In this document: one piece after another, positions 22,517-30,827 of the stretch | Numbering within the stretch: the stretch's first letter is position 1 | How the letters are laid out: every line of letters begins with the position of its first letter | Origin: a virus | Virus record (IMG/VR): IMGVR_UViG_3300044691_000465 | Span: 1-62,874 of that record | Direction: 5' to 3' (one strand) | Length of the DNA stretch: 62,874 bases | Position numbers and translations under genes: made by a program | Notes under the pieces: model-generated | Told to the model about the DNA's origin: nothing | Databases searched by the model: none | The model's input: only the letters and a program-made list of their open reading frames with translations

Positions 22517-22773
22517 CGGATATGCCGGGAGATGTAATTGCCAATAAACTCGGCCTCGCCCGGAATTTCGCTGACGGCGGTCCATTTTTCGCCCTTGCGT
22601 GCAAACTCACGGCTGGTGCGGCGCTGCTCGCTTCGCATGATCTTGCCGTTGCAGTACAGAGCATAGCACACTTCGGTGTCGCCAGCCTGCACAAGCCAAC
22701 CGAGCACTAAATTCGGTGAGAACTTGATGGTCGGATGCTGACCTGCCGCGTAGCTTTGATAGGTGATCGCCAT
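22513..22773 (-). CDS. Reverse-strand protein of unknown function (86 aa)
   Basis: Starts at 22773 (MAITYQSYAAGQHPTIKFSP) behind CAGAAAAGGAG and promoter PM3. Contains VCYALYCNGKIMRSEQRRTS, again a strand-turn-strand unit. The C-terminus is helical and basic. Single-gene unit, no recognised family. Confidence 0.6.
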   Translation of the reverse strand: MAITYQSYAAGQHPTIKFSPNLVLGWLVQAGDTEVCYALYCNGKIMRSEQRRTSREFARKGEKWTAVSEIPGEAEFIGNYISRHIR

Positions 22774-22801
22774 TCGTTTTGCTCCTTTTCTGATGCATGA
22801 G

Positions 22802-22864
22802 ACGATGGCGCAGTTCGTACGGCATCGCAATCACCCTTGCCAGACGTGGTTAAAGCGGGGTAAA
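22802..22864 (-). promoter_or_regulatory. CtrA-box promoter PM3 (reverse)
   Basis: Reverse strand: TTTACCCCGCTTTAACCA, a one-mismatch TTAA-N7-TTAAC box (22864-22847). Again 23 bases from the second TTAACC to TTGCGA (22830-22825), then a 17-base spacer and CATCGT (22807-22802). It lies back to back with the leader of the scaffold gene, so any regulator bound here could affect both strands. Confidence 0.65.
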
Positions 22865-22943
22865 CGCTGATTTCCCGCGCTACCCTGCTTGGGCAGGAGC
22901 CACCTTCGGGCATGGGCTTGAAGGCAAAAGGAAAGACAATAGT

Positions 22944-23780
22944 ATGCCCGATGATATCATGTTGGAACCGGCCTACGACACGGTCGACGCCATCCCGGAA
23001 GCCTTCCGGCCACTGTACGTGGAAACAGGCGGCAAACACCTTCTCACCAAGATCAAAGGCCTTGCATCGACAGCGGACGTTACCCGCGTGCAGCGCGCGC
23101 TTGATGCCGAGAAGAAGGAACACGGCACGCTCAAGACCAATTGGACCGGCTTTTTCGGCGACAAGAAGCCCGAAGAGGTACGCGCCATTCTGGACCGCGT
23201 TCCGGAGCTGGAAACGATCGCAGCCTCCAAGAACATCAACGACGAAAAACTGAACGAGCTCGCAGAGACGCGCTTCCGCGCCAAGCTGGCGCCGATGGAA
23301 CGCGACAACGCCACGATGAAAACGCAGCTCGCTGAACGCGACGAGATCATCAAGGGCTTCATGCTGCAGCACGAGACCCGCACCATCCACGACGGCGTGC
23401 GTGAAGCAGCGGTGAAGTCCAAAATCATCGACACCGCGATGGAAGACGTGTTGATGCTTGCCGAGCGCATGTTCGAAGTCGGCGAGGACGGCAAGCTGAC
23501 TGCCAAGGACGGCGTTGGTGTTACACCCGGCATCACGCCGGAACAGTGGCTCACCGAGATGACCGTGAAGCGGCCGCATTGGTGGCCCGTGTCCAAGGGT
23601 GGTGGCGCTGGTGGTGGCATCGGCGCTGGTGTCGGTGGCGACAACCCGTTCAGCTTTGAAGGCTGGAACATGACAGCCCAAGGTAAGCTGTACGGAGAAA
23701 ACCCGACACGTGCTGCGCAGCTCGCGCAGATGGCCGGGACAACGGTTGGCGGATTGCGTCCGCCCGCTCCGAGAAAATAA
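22944..23780 (+). CDS. Scaffolding protein
   Basis: 278 residues just before the capsid gene. Residues about 50-160 are highly charged helix (VTRVQRALDAEKKEHGTLKT; PMERDNATMKTQLAERDEII), typical of scaffold coiled coils. A Gly-rich hinge (GGGAGGGIGAGVGG) and a C-terminal amphipathic stretch follow, where scaffolds usually bind the coat. It starts behind AAAGGAAAGACAATAGT. No protease gene is evident beside it, so it may leave the head intact or be cut by a host enzyme. Confidence 0.75.
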   Translation: MPDDIMLEPAYDTVDAIPEAFRPLYVETGGKHLLTKIKGLASTADVTRVQRALDAEKKEHGTLKTNWTGFFGDKKPEEVRAILDRVPELETIAASKNINDEKLNELAETRFRAKLAPMERDNATMKTQLAERDEIIKGFMLQHETRTIHDGVREAAVKSKIIDTAMEDVLMLAERMFEVGEDGKLTAKDGVGVTPGITPEQWLTEMTVKRPHWWPVSKGGGAGGGIGAGVGGDNPFSFEGWNMTAQGKLYGENPTRAAQLAQMAGTTVGGLRPPAPRK

Positions 23781-23784
23781 TACT

Positions 23785-23862
23785 TGCGGCCCTCCGCACA
23801 ACATGGTAAATGCGAGAGGGAAGAGTAGTTCACGCATGGGCGTGGTATCGCTTCCCTCTCGC
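23785..23862 (+). other. Structured RNA leader before the capsid gene
   Basis: The 169-base gap holds three nested or adjacent hairpins: TGCGG/CCGCA (23785-23798), a perfect 12-bp stem GCGAGAGGGAAG/CTTCCCTCTCGC (23812-23823 and 23851-23862), and inside it CACGC/GCGTG (23831-23844). No U-run follows, so this is more likely an RNA processing or stabilising structure than a terminator. The gap ends with the GGGAG ribosome binding site of the capsid gene. Confidence 0.6.
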
Positions 23863-23949
23863 AAACCTGCCAGTCGACCATGGGGTCCAGGCACGTAGCG
23901 ATCATCCCTTTTCATACGTGCAACCCAACCCACAACGGGAGTTACTCTC

Positions 23950-25008
23950 ATGGCCGCAGGCCCCATTACCCAGATTAGCGACGTCGTCGTACCCGCGATC
24001 TTCACGCCCTACACCCAACAGCTGACCGAGGAAAAGGCCCGCCTGATCCAGGCCGGTGCCGTGGTCCGCGACAGCGAGATCGATCGGCTGCTCGCCGGTG
24101 GTGGTCTGACCTTCGACGTCCCGTCCTTCAAGGATTTGGACAGCGATCAGGAGCGCGTGTCGACCGACAGCATTCCCTATCAGTTCACGGGTGGTGTCGC
24201 CAACCCCGATCCCGACAAGACTGGGACCGGCACGGAAATCGCCGTCCGCCTGAGCCGCAATAACAGCTGGGCGTCCGCCGACTTGGCCGCTGTCCTGGCT
24301 GGCAAGGACCCGATGGCGTCCATTGCCGACCGCATCGCCTACTACTGGACCCGACGCATGCAGGCCGCGCTCGTCGCCGTTACCAAGGGCTTGTTCCTTG
24401 CGAACGACGCCGCCACCGCAGCCGACCACGTCCAGTTCGACATGACCCACGACATCAGCACGCTCAATGGCGGTGTGTTCTCCGCTGGTGTTACGGACTT
24501 CTCCGCTGAAGCGTTCCTCGATGCCGCCCTGACCATGGGTGACAGCCAGGACGGCTTGAAGATGGTGATGGTGCATTCGGTTGTCTACAACAAAATGCAG
24601 AAGAACAACCTCATCGACTTCATTCCGGATGCACGAGGCGAGATCATGATCCCGACGTTCCTCGGCCGGGAAGTCATCGTTGACGACGGCGTGCCGTTCG
24701 CCGGTGGTGTCTACCAGACGTGGCTCTTCGGACCCGGTGCGATCCGCCTGGGTGTTGGCGCTCCGAAAATTCCGACGGAGATCGACCGCATCGCAGGTGC
24801 CGGCAACGGTGGTGGCGCCGAAGTGCTCTACAACCGCGTCGAATGGGCGCTGCATCCCGTCGGCAATGCCTACGCAGGCACCGCGCCGAAGGGTGGACCG
24901 TCCAACGCCGCGACGACGAACAACCTTGCCGCCGCTGCTTCCTGGACCCGCGTGTTCCCGGAGCGCAAGCAGATCAAGATCGCGCGTCTGGTCACCCGCG
25001 AAGCCTAA
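23950..25008 (+). CDS. Major capsid protein
   Basis: 352 residues, after the scaffold gene. Starts MAAGPITQISDVVVPAIFTP, with a mid-protein WTRRMQAALVAVTKG and a long glycine/asparagine-rich beta region, matching HK97-fold coats of the kind common in siphoviruses with scaffold-coat order. RNA hairpins on both sides (23785-23862 and 25025-25046) fit a message made in large amount. The family fit comes from position and pattern rather than a single motif. Confidence 0.8.
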   Translation: MAAGPITQISDVVVPAIFTPYTQQLTEEKARLIQAGAVVRDSEIDRLLAGGGLTFDVPSFKDLDSDQERVSTDSIPYQFTGGVANPDPDKTGTGTEIAVRLSRNNSWASADLAAVLAGKDPMASIADRIAYYWTRRMQAALVAVTKGLFLANDAATAADHVQFDMTHDISTLNGGVFSAGVTDFSAEAFLDAALTMGDSQDGLKMVMVHSVVYNKMQKNNLIDFIPDARGEIMIPTFLGREVIVDDGVPFAGGVYQTWLFGPGAIRLGVGAPKIPTEIDRIAGAGNGGGAEVLYNRVEWALHPVGNAYAGTAPKGGPSNAATTNNLAAAASWTRVFPERKQIKIARLVTREA

Positions 25009-25024
25009 TTGACCCGCCCACTAC

Positions 25025-25046
25025 CCTGGAGGCTTCGGCCTCCAGG
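25025..25046 (+). terminator. UUCG-capped hairpin after the capsid gene
   Basis: CCTGGAGGC-TTCG-GCCTCCAGG, a perfect 9-bp stem with the very stable UUCG tetraloop, 17 bases after the capsid stop. Followed by TTCACTTCT, so partial termination is possible. It probably also protects the 3' end of the capsid mRNA. Confidence 0.7.
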
Positions 25047-25074
25047 TTCACTTCTGGCCAGCTGGAGAGCACCG

Positions 25075-25524
25075 ATGACTGAGATCACTCCGCGCCACGT
25101 CCGCCACCGCAAGCGGTCCCGCATTCGACGCGGCAACGGCCTCAAGGCCTTCGTCGCCAAGCTACAGGCCACGCTTAACGGCACTGGCGCGACCGTTACA
25201 CCCTTCACCGCCACCGCAGCCTCCGCCACGCTCACCAAGGCCGCGCACGGTCTCGTTGTGGGCGATGGACCCTATCTGGCGACCAATGCCGGTGGCGCGC
25301 TGCCTCCGGGCATGCCCGCATCCTTCCTTTGGATCGCGTCCGTTCTCAGCGCTAACACCTTCACGGTGAAGAGCGCGCTGCAGGGCGCACCTTTGGTGTT
25401 TACCGGAGCGGGAACCGGGACTAACACTCTCACCAAGGCCTCCACCATCGCAGCAGTCTTTCTGCTGCTCAAGAAGCATGGTGCGGCGTTCATGAAGCAT
25501 GCCACCACTGTGAATGGCATCTAA
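25075..25524 (+). CDS. Putative capsid decoration or head protein
   Basis: 149 residues from ATG 25075, behind GGAGAGCACC. A basic N-terminus (RHVRHRKRSRIRRGNGLKAF) precedes Thr/Ala/Gly-rich beta sequence with AATGAGTGTNTLTKAS-like repeats. Position directly after the coat gene is usual for decoration or head-stabilising proteins. The longer reading from 25009 spans the hairpin and is unlikely. Confidence 0.5.
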   Translation: MTEITPRHVRHRKRSRIRRGNGLKAFVAKLQATLNGTGATVTPFTATAASATLTKAAHGLVVGDGPYLATNAGGALPPGMPASFLWIASVLSANTFTVKSALQGAPLVFTGAGTGTNTLTKASTIAAVFLLLKKHGAAFMKHATTVNGI

Positions 25525-25533
25525 GGAGACCAC

Positions 25534-26139
25534 ATGTCTGAAGCACACGACGCAATCCGCGCGGCACTCGCCACGCTGAATACGAAGAACGACGATCACT
25601 GGACTGAGAACGCTCTGCCCCGCCTTGAGGCCTTGGGCTTGAAGGGTGTCACTCGCCAGGACGTGACTGCTGCTGCCCCGCAATTCACCCGCATGAACGC
25701 GGTGGTGCAGGTGGTGAAGCAGATGGAAGCGCCCGCTCCGGCGGCGCCAGTCGTCAATACCGACCAGGAAGATTACGACGCGCTCTCGCTGGAATGCGCG
25801 GACGCGGAGAAGAAGCTGGCAGACGCCAAGGCCTTTGCCGACGTGGCACGCGCCGAGATGCAAGCGCTCGAGACCAAGCGCGATGCGATCGTCAAGCGTC
25901 TGGACAAGGCGCGTCCGAAGAACGAGAACATGCTCGGCATTCGCGCCGTGCTGGCGCGCAGCAACGAGGCCCGCGCGAACAACGCAGAGATCGCCAAAGA
26001 GCTGCGCAAGGTTGGCGTTACCGCCGCGCTGCTCCAGGCAGGGTCGCCGCTCGACCGCGCCATGGCGCGCAAGCGTGGCTTCGGCCTTCAGCGCCCGACG
26101 GCGCCCGGCCAGCCCGCGCTACAGGCAGGAGCCAAGTAA
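25534..26139 (+). CDS. Helical head protein of unknown function
   Basis: 201 residues with a strong coiled coil (ADAEKKLADAKAFADVARAE and the following EMQALETKRD) and flexible ends. In the head-completion block; may be a minor head protein. No family recognised. Confidence 0.5.
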   Translation: MSEAHDAIRAALATLNTKNDDHWTENALPRLEALGLKGVTRQDVTAAAPQFTRMNAVVQVVKQMEAPAPAAPVVNTDQEDYDALSLECADAEKKLADAKAFADVARAEMQALETKRDAIVKRLDKARPKNENMLGIRAVLARSNEARANNAEIAKELRKVGVTAALLQAGSPLDRAMARKRGFGLQRPTAPGQPALQAGAK

Positions 26140-26331
26140 ATGAGCGAGAGCGAGGACAAAGACACCAGCAAGGTCAACCCGCAATTTACGGGAACGCCAG
26201 CTGTTGCCCCTCGCTTTGGTTCGCTTTTCGCAGGCACGGATGGGCAACGCGCTCAGATGCGCGCTGCCATCTACCGGAACCGGGTGCATCGTCTTCAACG
26301 GAAAACGCACCTGCTCCGGCCTCCGCATTAA
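26140..26331 (+). CDS. Small protein of unknown function (63 aa)
   Basis: ATG 26140 directly after the previous stop. Polar and basic (RAQMRAAIYRNRVHRLQRKT). Likely coupled translation; no family. Confidence 0.45.
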   Translation: MSESEDKDTSKVNPQFTGTPAVAPRFGSLFAGTDGQRAQMRAAIYRNRVHRLQRKTHLLRPPH

Positions 26332-26343
26332 AGGAGACGTGTC

Positions 26344-26952
26344 ATGGCAGCGACTTTTGTAGTGGAGGATGGCAATGGCTTACCTAATGCTAATGCTTAT
26401 GTCCCACTCGTTTTCTCGAACGATTATTTTGCATCCCGAGGTGTCGCCTCTTGGGCACTTGCGAGCGATGCTGACAAGCAAACGTCGATCGTTCGTGCAA
26501 CCGACTACATTGAAACCGTCTGGGGTCCCCGCTTCCTTGGCGCCCAGGCCTTCGCTGTAACAGGCGATCCCACGATCGACCAAGCGTTGTCTTTCCCTCG
26601 CGACCTGCGCACGCAATTCGTTGGCAACGTGAACTACGTCGACGTGCAGTACATGTACACGTCCAGCCAGCTGGTAGCCAACCCGTTGCCCAAGCCGGTC
26701 GCGATGCCGCTGGCGCTGCTGAAGGCCTGTTGCGAGTACGCCAATCGCGCGCTGCTTGCCTCGCTGCTCAACGACCCGGTTGTCGATCCCACTGGTGCCA
26801 TGGTAACTGAAAAGACCGAGACGATCGGCCCAATCACCGAGCACACTTCGTATTTTCCTGGCTTTGGCATTCAGGTCACGCAGCCATATCCGGCCGCTGA
26901 CTTGCTGCTCCGTCCTCTCATCACCGTTGGTGGAAGGACAATCCGTGGTTGA
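26344..26952 (+). CDS. Head-tail connector, DnaT-like family
   Basis: 202 residues. ANAYVPLVFSNDYFASRG, then a helix and RATDYIETVWGPRFLG, then QALSFPRDL match the phage DnaT-like/head-tail adaptor family (related to HK97 gp6), which forms the ring under the portal. Starts behind AAAGGAGACGTGTC. Confidence 0.7.
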   Translation: MAATFVVEDGNGLPNANAYVPLVFSNDYFASRGVASWALASDADKQTSIVRATDYIETVWGPRFLGAQAFAVTGDPTIDQALSFPRDLRTQFVGNVNYVDVQYMYTSSQLVANPLPKPVAMPLALLKACCEYANRALLASLLNDPVVDPTGAMVTEKTETIGPITEHTSYFPGFGIQVTQPYPAADLLLRPLITVGGRTIRG

Positions 26953-27337
26953 TTATGTCCATGCTGCAGCGACTGCCTTGCGGCTGATCAAAAAGAACGG
27001 CAAGCCCATTACCCTCGTGAAGCTGGCGACAACCGCCAGCGATCCGACGAAGCCTTGGCGTGGACCTGTAGATCAGCGTTCGCCTCCTGCTGCTTCGCTG
27101 AATTTGTTCGGTGCAGAAATCTCTTTCAGCAAGCGCCAACTCGGTGTGGCGTTTACAAAGAAGTCCATTCCCGACACAGTAACAGGATATTTCTTCGTCG
27201 CTGTTCCTCCGGGCACCCAGGACCTGACCAAGTTTGATGAGCTGACTTCCGATGGCGTTGTCTACAAGATCGAGGTGGCAGACGTGCTGCGCCCAGGTAC
27301 CGTGGACGTTCTTTACCTGTTCGGAATATCGAAATGA
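26945..27337 (+). CDS. Head-tail completion protein
   Basis: 130 residues from GTG 26945 behind GGAAGGACAATCC. The middle holds TKKSIPDTVTGYFFVAVPPG and KFDELTSDGVVYKIEVADVL, a small beta-barrel like the stopper proteins of siphoviruses. Between connector and tail-terminator genes, the expected place for a stopper. ATGA overlap with the next gene. Confidence 0.6.
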   Translation: MVDYVHAAATALRLIKKNGKPITLVKLATTASDPTKPWRGPVDQRSPPAASLNLFGAEISFSKRQLGVAFTKKSIPDTVTGYFFVAVPPGTQDLTKFDELTSDGVVYKIEVADVLRPGTVDVLYLFGISK

Positions 27338-27753
27338 CAGCCACAGTCGAACAAGCACGAGACCAGATGTACGGTTTGCTCCAGGCCGCTTGGGCGCCGA
27401 CTGGCAACCTGCTAATCTATGATGATGCAAAAGCTGACAACCCGAACGGTGCTGTCCCCTGGGCGCGCATCACGGTACGACACAACGCTGGTGGACAGAA
27501 CACTATCTCGAAGCAGGCCGGGAAAAGTCGTTACAACCGCTCGGGAACGTTGTATGTGAACCTATTCGCGCCTCCAGGGGATGGCTTGCGAAGTCTCGAC
27601 CCTCTCGTTAAAGTCGTTCTAGATGCTTTCGAGGGAAAGACCACGTCCGGTCAAATCTGGTTTTCGAAGATCAGCGTGCGGGAACTAGGAATAGTTCAAG
27701 GCTACTATCAGATCAACGTGCTAATCAATTTCTCGTATGATGAGATCAAATAA
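27334..27753 (+). CDS. Tail terminator-like protein
   Basis: 139 residues. Begins MTATVEQARDQMYGLLQAAW, then ARITVRHNAGGQNTISK and a beta-rich end (GYYQINVLINFSYDEI). The length, layout and place just before the tail tube match tail terminator proteins that stop tube growth and join head to tail (DUF4128-like). Confidence 0.65.
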   Translation: MTATVEQARDQMYGLLQAAWAPTGNLLIYDDAKADNPNGAVPWARITVRHNAGGQNTISKQAGKSRYNRSGTLYVNLFAPPGDGLRSLDPLVKVVLDAFEGKTTSGQIWFSKISVRELGIVQGYYQINVLINFSYDEIK

Positions 27754-27765
27754 AGGACCACTGAC

Positions 27766-29652
27766 ATGACCGTAGTCAATAAAATTGACAGCAACTTCAC
27801 TGGCCTTCGCTTCGCGGTGGAGAGCAACCAAGTCGGTGTCCTCCCGGCCAATCCCGTTTGGTATCCGGTTGAGCCCAACAGCTACACCAAGTTCGGTGGC
27901 ACGCTGAAGACGAAGGCGCGCAACCCGATCAACGATGGTCGCCAGCGCAAGAAGGGCGTGATCGTCGACTTCGACGCGCTCGCTGAATACGAGATGGACC
28001 TGACCGAAGACAACACCCAGATCATGATGAGCTCGTTCCTGTTCGCCAACCCGCGCACCAAGGTTGAGCTGCCGGTCGGCGCCGTGTCCGCCGCTGGCTA
28101 CGCTCCGGTCGCTGGTGGCGCTGCCTACTTCGCTGGCAACCTGCTCTACGCCAAGGGCTTCTCCTTGGGTGCCAACAACGGCCTGTCCAAGGTCACTGGC
28201 ACTCCCACTGGCGTCCAGGTGCCCACCACCGCTGCGCTCGTTACCGAGAACAGTGTCGGTGGCGTCATCAGCCGCGTTGGCCACGAGTTTGCTGCCAGCG
28301 TCGCGACCATCGACGTGTCCGGCCTTCTGCCCAAGCTAGTGATCAGCGGTGTGGCTGCGGCCTCGCAGGCCCTCACCACCACGGGTGTGTTCACCAACGG
28401 CGAAACGATCACCGTCGGTGGCAAGACCTACACCCTCCAGACCGTGCTGACCAACGTCGACGGCAACGTGAAGATCGCGGGCTCCACCGCGCTGACGCTC
28501 ACCAACATCGCCAACGCCATCACCCTGAACGGCTTGGGCGTCCCTGGCACGGACTTCGCGCTCGCAATGACGGACAACCCGCTCGTCAGCGCGACCGCAA
28601 CGTCCACCGTGCTCACGGCGACCGCCGACGTTGCTGGCACTCCCGGCAACACCATTGGCTCTACCACCACGACCGCCAACGCAACCTGGGGCGCTGCCAC
28701 CTTGGTTGGTGGTACCGGCCGCTCGTTCCTGGACTTCGGCATCATCCCCGGAGAGTATGTCTGCATCGGCGACGATGGCGTTGGACAGTCCTTCGCCAAC
28801 CAGAGCAACAACGGCCTGAAGCGCGTGCGCGCCCTCACCGACAACTCGCTGACCTTCGACAAGTCGACCTTGCTGATGGTTACCGATGCCGGCACCGGCA
28901 AGACCATTCGCGTGATCATGGGCCGTGTCATCAAGAACGAAGTCGGCGCGAACATCCACCGGCAGACCCTGCAGTTCGAGCGCACCTTGGGCGCCCCGGA
29001 CGACAGCTCCAGCGCGGTGCAGGCGGAATACATTACCGGCTGCGTTGCCAACACCTTTGACCTGAGCATCAAGACAGCGGACAAGCTGAACCTGAAGCTC
29101 GGCTTCATGGCCCGCGACCAGGAGACCGTTACCGCCGTGCAAGGCCTCAAGGTAGGCACTCGTCCCGTGCTGCAGGAGAGCGATGCCTACAACAGCTCTT
29201 CTCACGTGGCGCGCTTGTCGCTCGCCGCGATCGATCCGACCACTGCAACTCCGACCGATCTGTTTGCCTTCCTTCTCGACCTTGATCTTTCGATCAAGAA
29301 CAACGTGAAGGCGAACAAGGCCGTGAAGTTTCTCGGTTCCTTCGACAACTCGGCTGGCATCTTCGAAGTCGACGCGAAAATGACTGCCTACTTCGCGACA
29401 GTCGATGCAATTAGGGAAGTGCGACAGAATGGCGACGTTACCCTGGACATTACGTTCGCGCAGGCGAATAAGGGGCTGACGTTCGACCTTCCGCTCGTTA
29501 CTCTCGCGTCCGATGGTGCCAACGTGAAGCAGGACACGGCGATCGAAATCCCGGTCACCTCAACTGCAGCGACCGGCTCCAAGCTGGACATCAACCTGAA
29601 CCACACCTTGCTGGTCCAGTACTGGGATTACATCCCGACGCTGGCGGCGTAA
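27766..29652 (+). CDS. Major tail tube protein with inserted beta domain
   Basis: 628 residues, large for a tube protein. The N-terminal 180 residues and last 200 residues (KADKLNLKLGFMARDQETVT; GSKLDINLNHTLLVQYWDYI) look like the tube fold. Between them at about residues 190-320 is an Ala/Thr-rich domain (NGETITVGGKTYTLQTVLTN, then AGTPGNTIGS) that also occurs in the tail hub at 37.06-37.41 kb. It is probably an outward-facing decoration domain. The gene is followed by the two tail chaperones as usual. Confidence 0.75.
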   Translation: MTVVNKIDSNFTGLRFAVESNQVGVLPANPVWYPVEPNSYTKFGGTLKTKARNPINDGRQRKKGVIVDFDALAEYEMDLTEDNTQIMMSSFLFANPRTKVELPVGAVSAAGYAPVAGGAAYFAGNLLYAKGFSLGANNGLSKVTGTPTGVQVPTTAALVTENSVGGVISRVGHEFAASVATIDVSGLLPKLVISGVAAASQALTTTGVFTNGETITVGGKTYTLQTVLTNVDGNVKIAGSTALTLTNIANAITLNGLGVPGTDFALAMTDNPLVSATATSTVLTATADVAGTPGNTIGSTTTTANATWGAATLVGGTGRSFLDFGIIPGEYVCIGDDGVGQSFANQSNNGLKRVRALTDNSLTFDKSTLLMVTDAGTGKTIRVIMGRVIKNEVGANIHRQTLQFERTLGAPDDSSSAVQAEYITGCVANTFDLSIKTADKLNLKLGFMARDQETVTAVQGLKVGTRPVLQESDAYNSSSHVARLSLAAIDPTTATPTDLFAFLLDLDLSIKNNVKANKAVKFLGSFDNSAGIFEVDAKMTAYFATVDAIREVRQNGDVTLDITFAQANKGLTFDLPLVTLASDGANVKQDTAIEIPVTSTAATGSKLDINLNHTLLVQYWDYIPTLAA

Positions 29653-29663
29653 GAAAGGCTCCC

Positions 29664-30080
29664 ATGTCTGAAGTATCAAACGGCGCGTCCGTCTACGATC
29701 TTTATGAGACCGTAGCGGACGCGGAAAGCACTGGTGCGTGGATCGACATTGGCCCCGCTCGGTTCAAACTGGCCCGCACTGGTGGCGCCAACGAGAACTT
29801 CATGAAGACCGCTTCCAAGCGGCTCAAGCCATTTCAGGCCGCGCTCGAGAACCTGCCCAAGAAGGCAGCGGACGAGCTCGCCATTGGCATCTTCATCGAC
29901 ACCATCCTGATGGATTGGGATGGCGTGAAGGGTCGCGACGGAGTTGTCATTCCCTTCTCGAAGGAAGCTGCCAAGGCGCTGCTGAAAGACCTGCCGAACC
30001 TGCTCACCGCGCTTCAACAGGAAGCCAACAAGATGAGCAATTTCACCCAGGCCAATCTCGAGGCCGCAGCAAAAAACTAA
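29664..30080 (+). CDS. Tail assembly chaperone, gpG-like
   Basis: 138 residues. A small beta start (TGAWIDIGPARFKLARTGGA) then helices. Together with its frameshifted extension it would bind the tape measure and recruit tube subunits, as lambda gpG and gpGT do. The reading ends at TAA 30078-30080 directly after a slippery heptamer. Confidence 0.8.
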   Translation: MSEVSNGASVYDLYETVADAESTGAWIDIGPARFKLARTGGANENFMKTASKRLKPFQAALENLPKKAADELAIGIFIDTILMDWDGVKGRDGVVIPFSKEAAKALLKDLPNLLTALQQEANKMSNFTQANLEAAAKN

Positions 30081-30499
30081 CGGAGTGCCTTGTCGACACG
30101 CTCGAGAAGGCACCGCTTCGTAACAAGATCATACAGCAAGCGGTGAAGTCAGGCCGCGCAATCCCGCCAAGACTTCTGGAGACACCTCCAGAAGTCAGCA
30201 ACGGGTTGCAGCTGTATATGAACGCCTTTTGGGCACTGTGCTCGTGCAGAGGTGGTGGCCCGCTTATTCCCTGGACTGCCGTGCAGCACTATGCCGACAC
30301 CCTGGGCTTGGATCGCGGCGAGGCGCTGGACCTACATTTTCTCGTCTCCCGGCTTGATATGGCGTATGCTAATTGGGCGAACAAGAAGGGCAAGGGCGAT
30401 GGGAAGCTTGAGAGACCTAGCGAACAAGATGGACCGACTATCCAAACAAATCCCGGTCGAGGTGGCCAAAGGTCTCAAGGAAACCGTCCTGGTAATTGA
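29664..30499 (+). CDS. Tail assembly chaperone, -1 frameshift product gpGT-like
   Basis: Predicted fusion of about 278 residues: translation shifts back one base at A-AAA-AAC (30071-30077) and continues in the -1 frame as KKLTECLVDTLEKAPLRNKI, ending at TGA 30497-30499. The extension is helical and has a Lys/Gly-rich end (NKKGKGDGKLERP), as gpT domains often do. The -1 frame has no good start of its own in the overlap, which supports frameshifting. Confidence 0.8.
30071..30077 (+). promoter_or_regulatory. Programmed -1 frameshift site A AAA AAC
   Basis: A canonical X XXY YYZ heptamer set exactly in the zero frame (codons AAA, AAC, then TAA). The stop immediately after it, as the next codon, is likely to help slipping. 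I did not identify a clear downstream pseudoknot. Confidence 0.85.
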
Positions 30500-30827
30500 T
30501 CAGGCGCTGGTTACTGCAACCCCTGTGGACACTGGTAGGGCGCGCTCGAATTGGGTGGTTGGGATCGGACCATCCACTGAGGCCATCGACGCCTACGCTC
30601 CGGGAACCAAGGGCAGCTCGGGAGGCGCCAACACTGCTGCAGCCCTCCAGCAGGCCAAGGACTTTCTCGACGGGACAGATGCATCAACCATTTATATTTC
30701 GAACAACCTGAAGTATATACAGTACCTTAACGAAGGCAGTTCCGCGCAGGCACCATCCGGATTTATTGAAGCCGCTGTGCAGGCCGGGATTGACTACGTT
30801 AAAACCCTGAAGGTTTTAGGAGAATGA
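30399..30827 (+). CDS. HK97 gp10-like protein
   Basis: 142 residues. ATG 30399 lies within the end of the frameshift product. TATPVDTGRARSNWVVGIG followed later by IYISNNLKYIQYLNEGSSAQ matches the HK97 gp10/minor tail-completion pattern. Its place after, not before, the tail tube genes differs from the usual order. ATGA-coupled to the tape measure gene. Confidence 0.65.
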   Translation: MGSLRDLANKMDRLSKQIPVEVAKGLKETVLVIDQALVTATPVDTGRARSNWVVGIGPSTEAIDAYAPGTKGSSGGANTAAALQQAKDFLDGTDASTIYISNNLKYIQYLNEGSSAQAPSGFIEAAVQAGIDYVKTLKVLGE

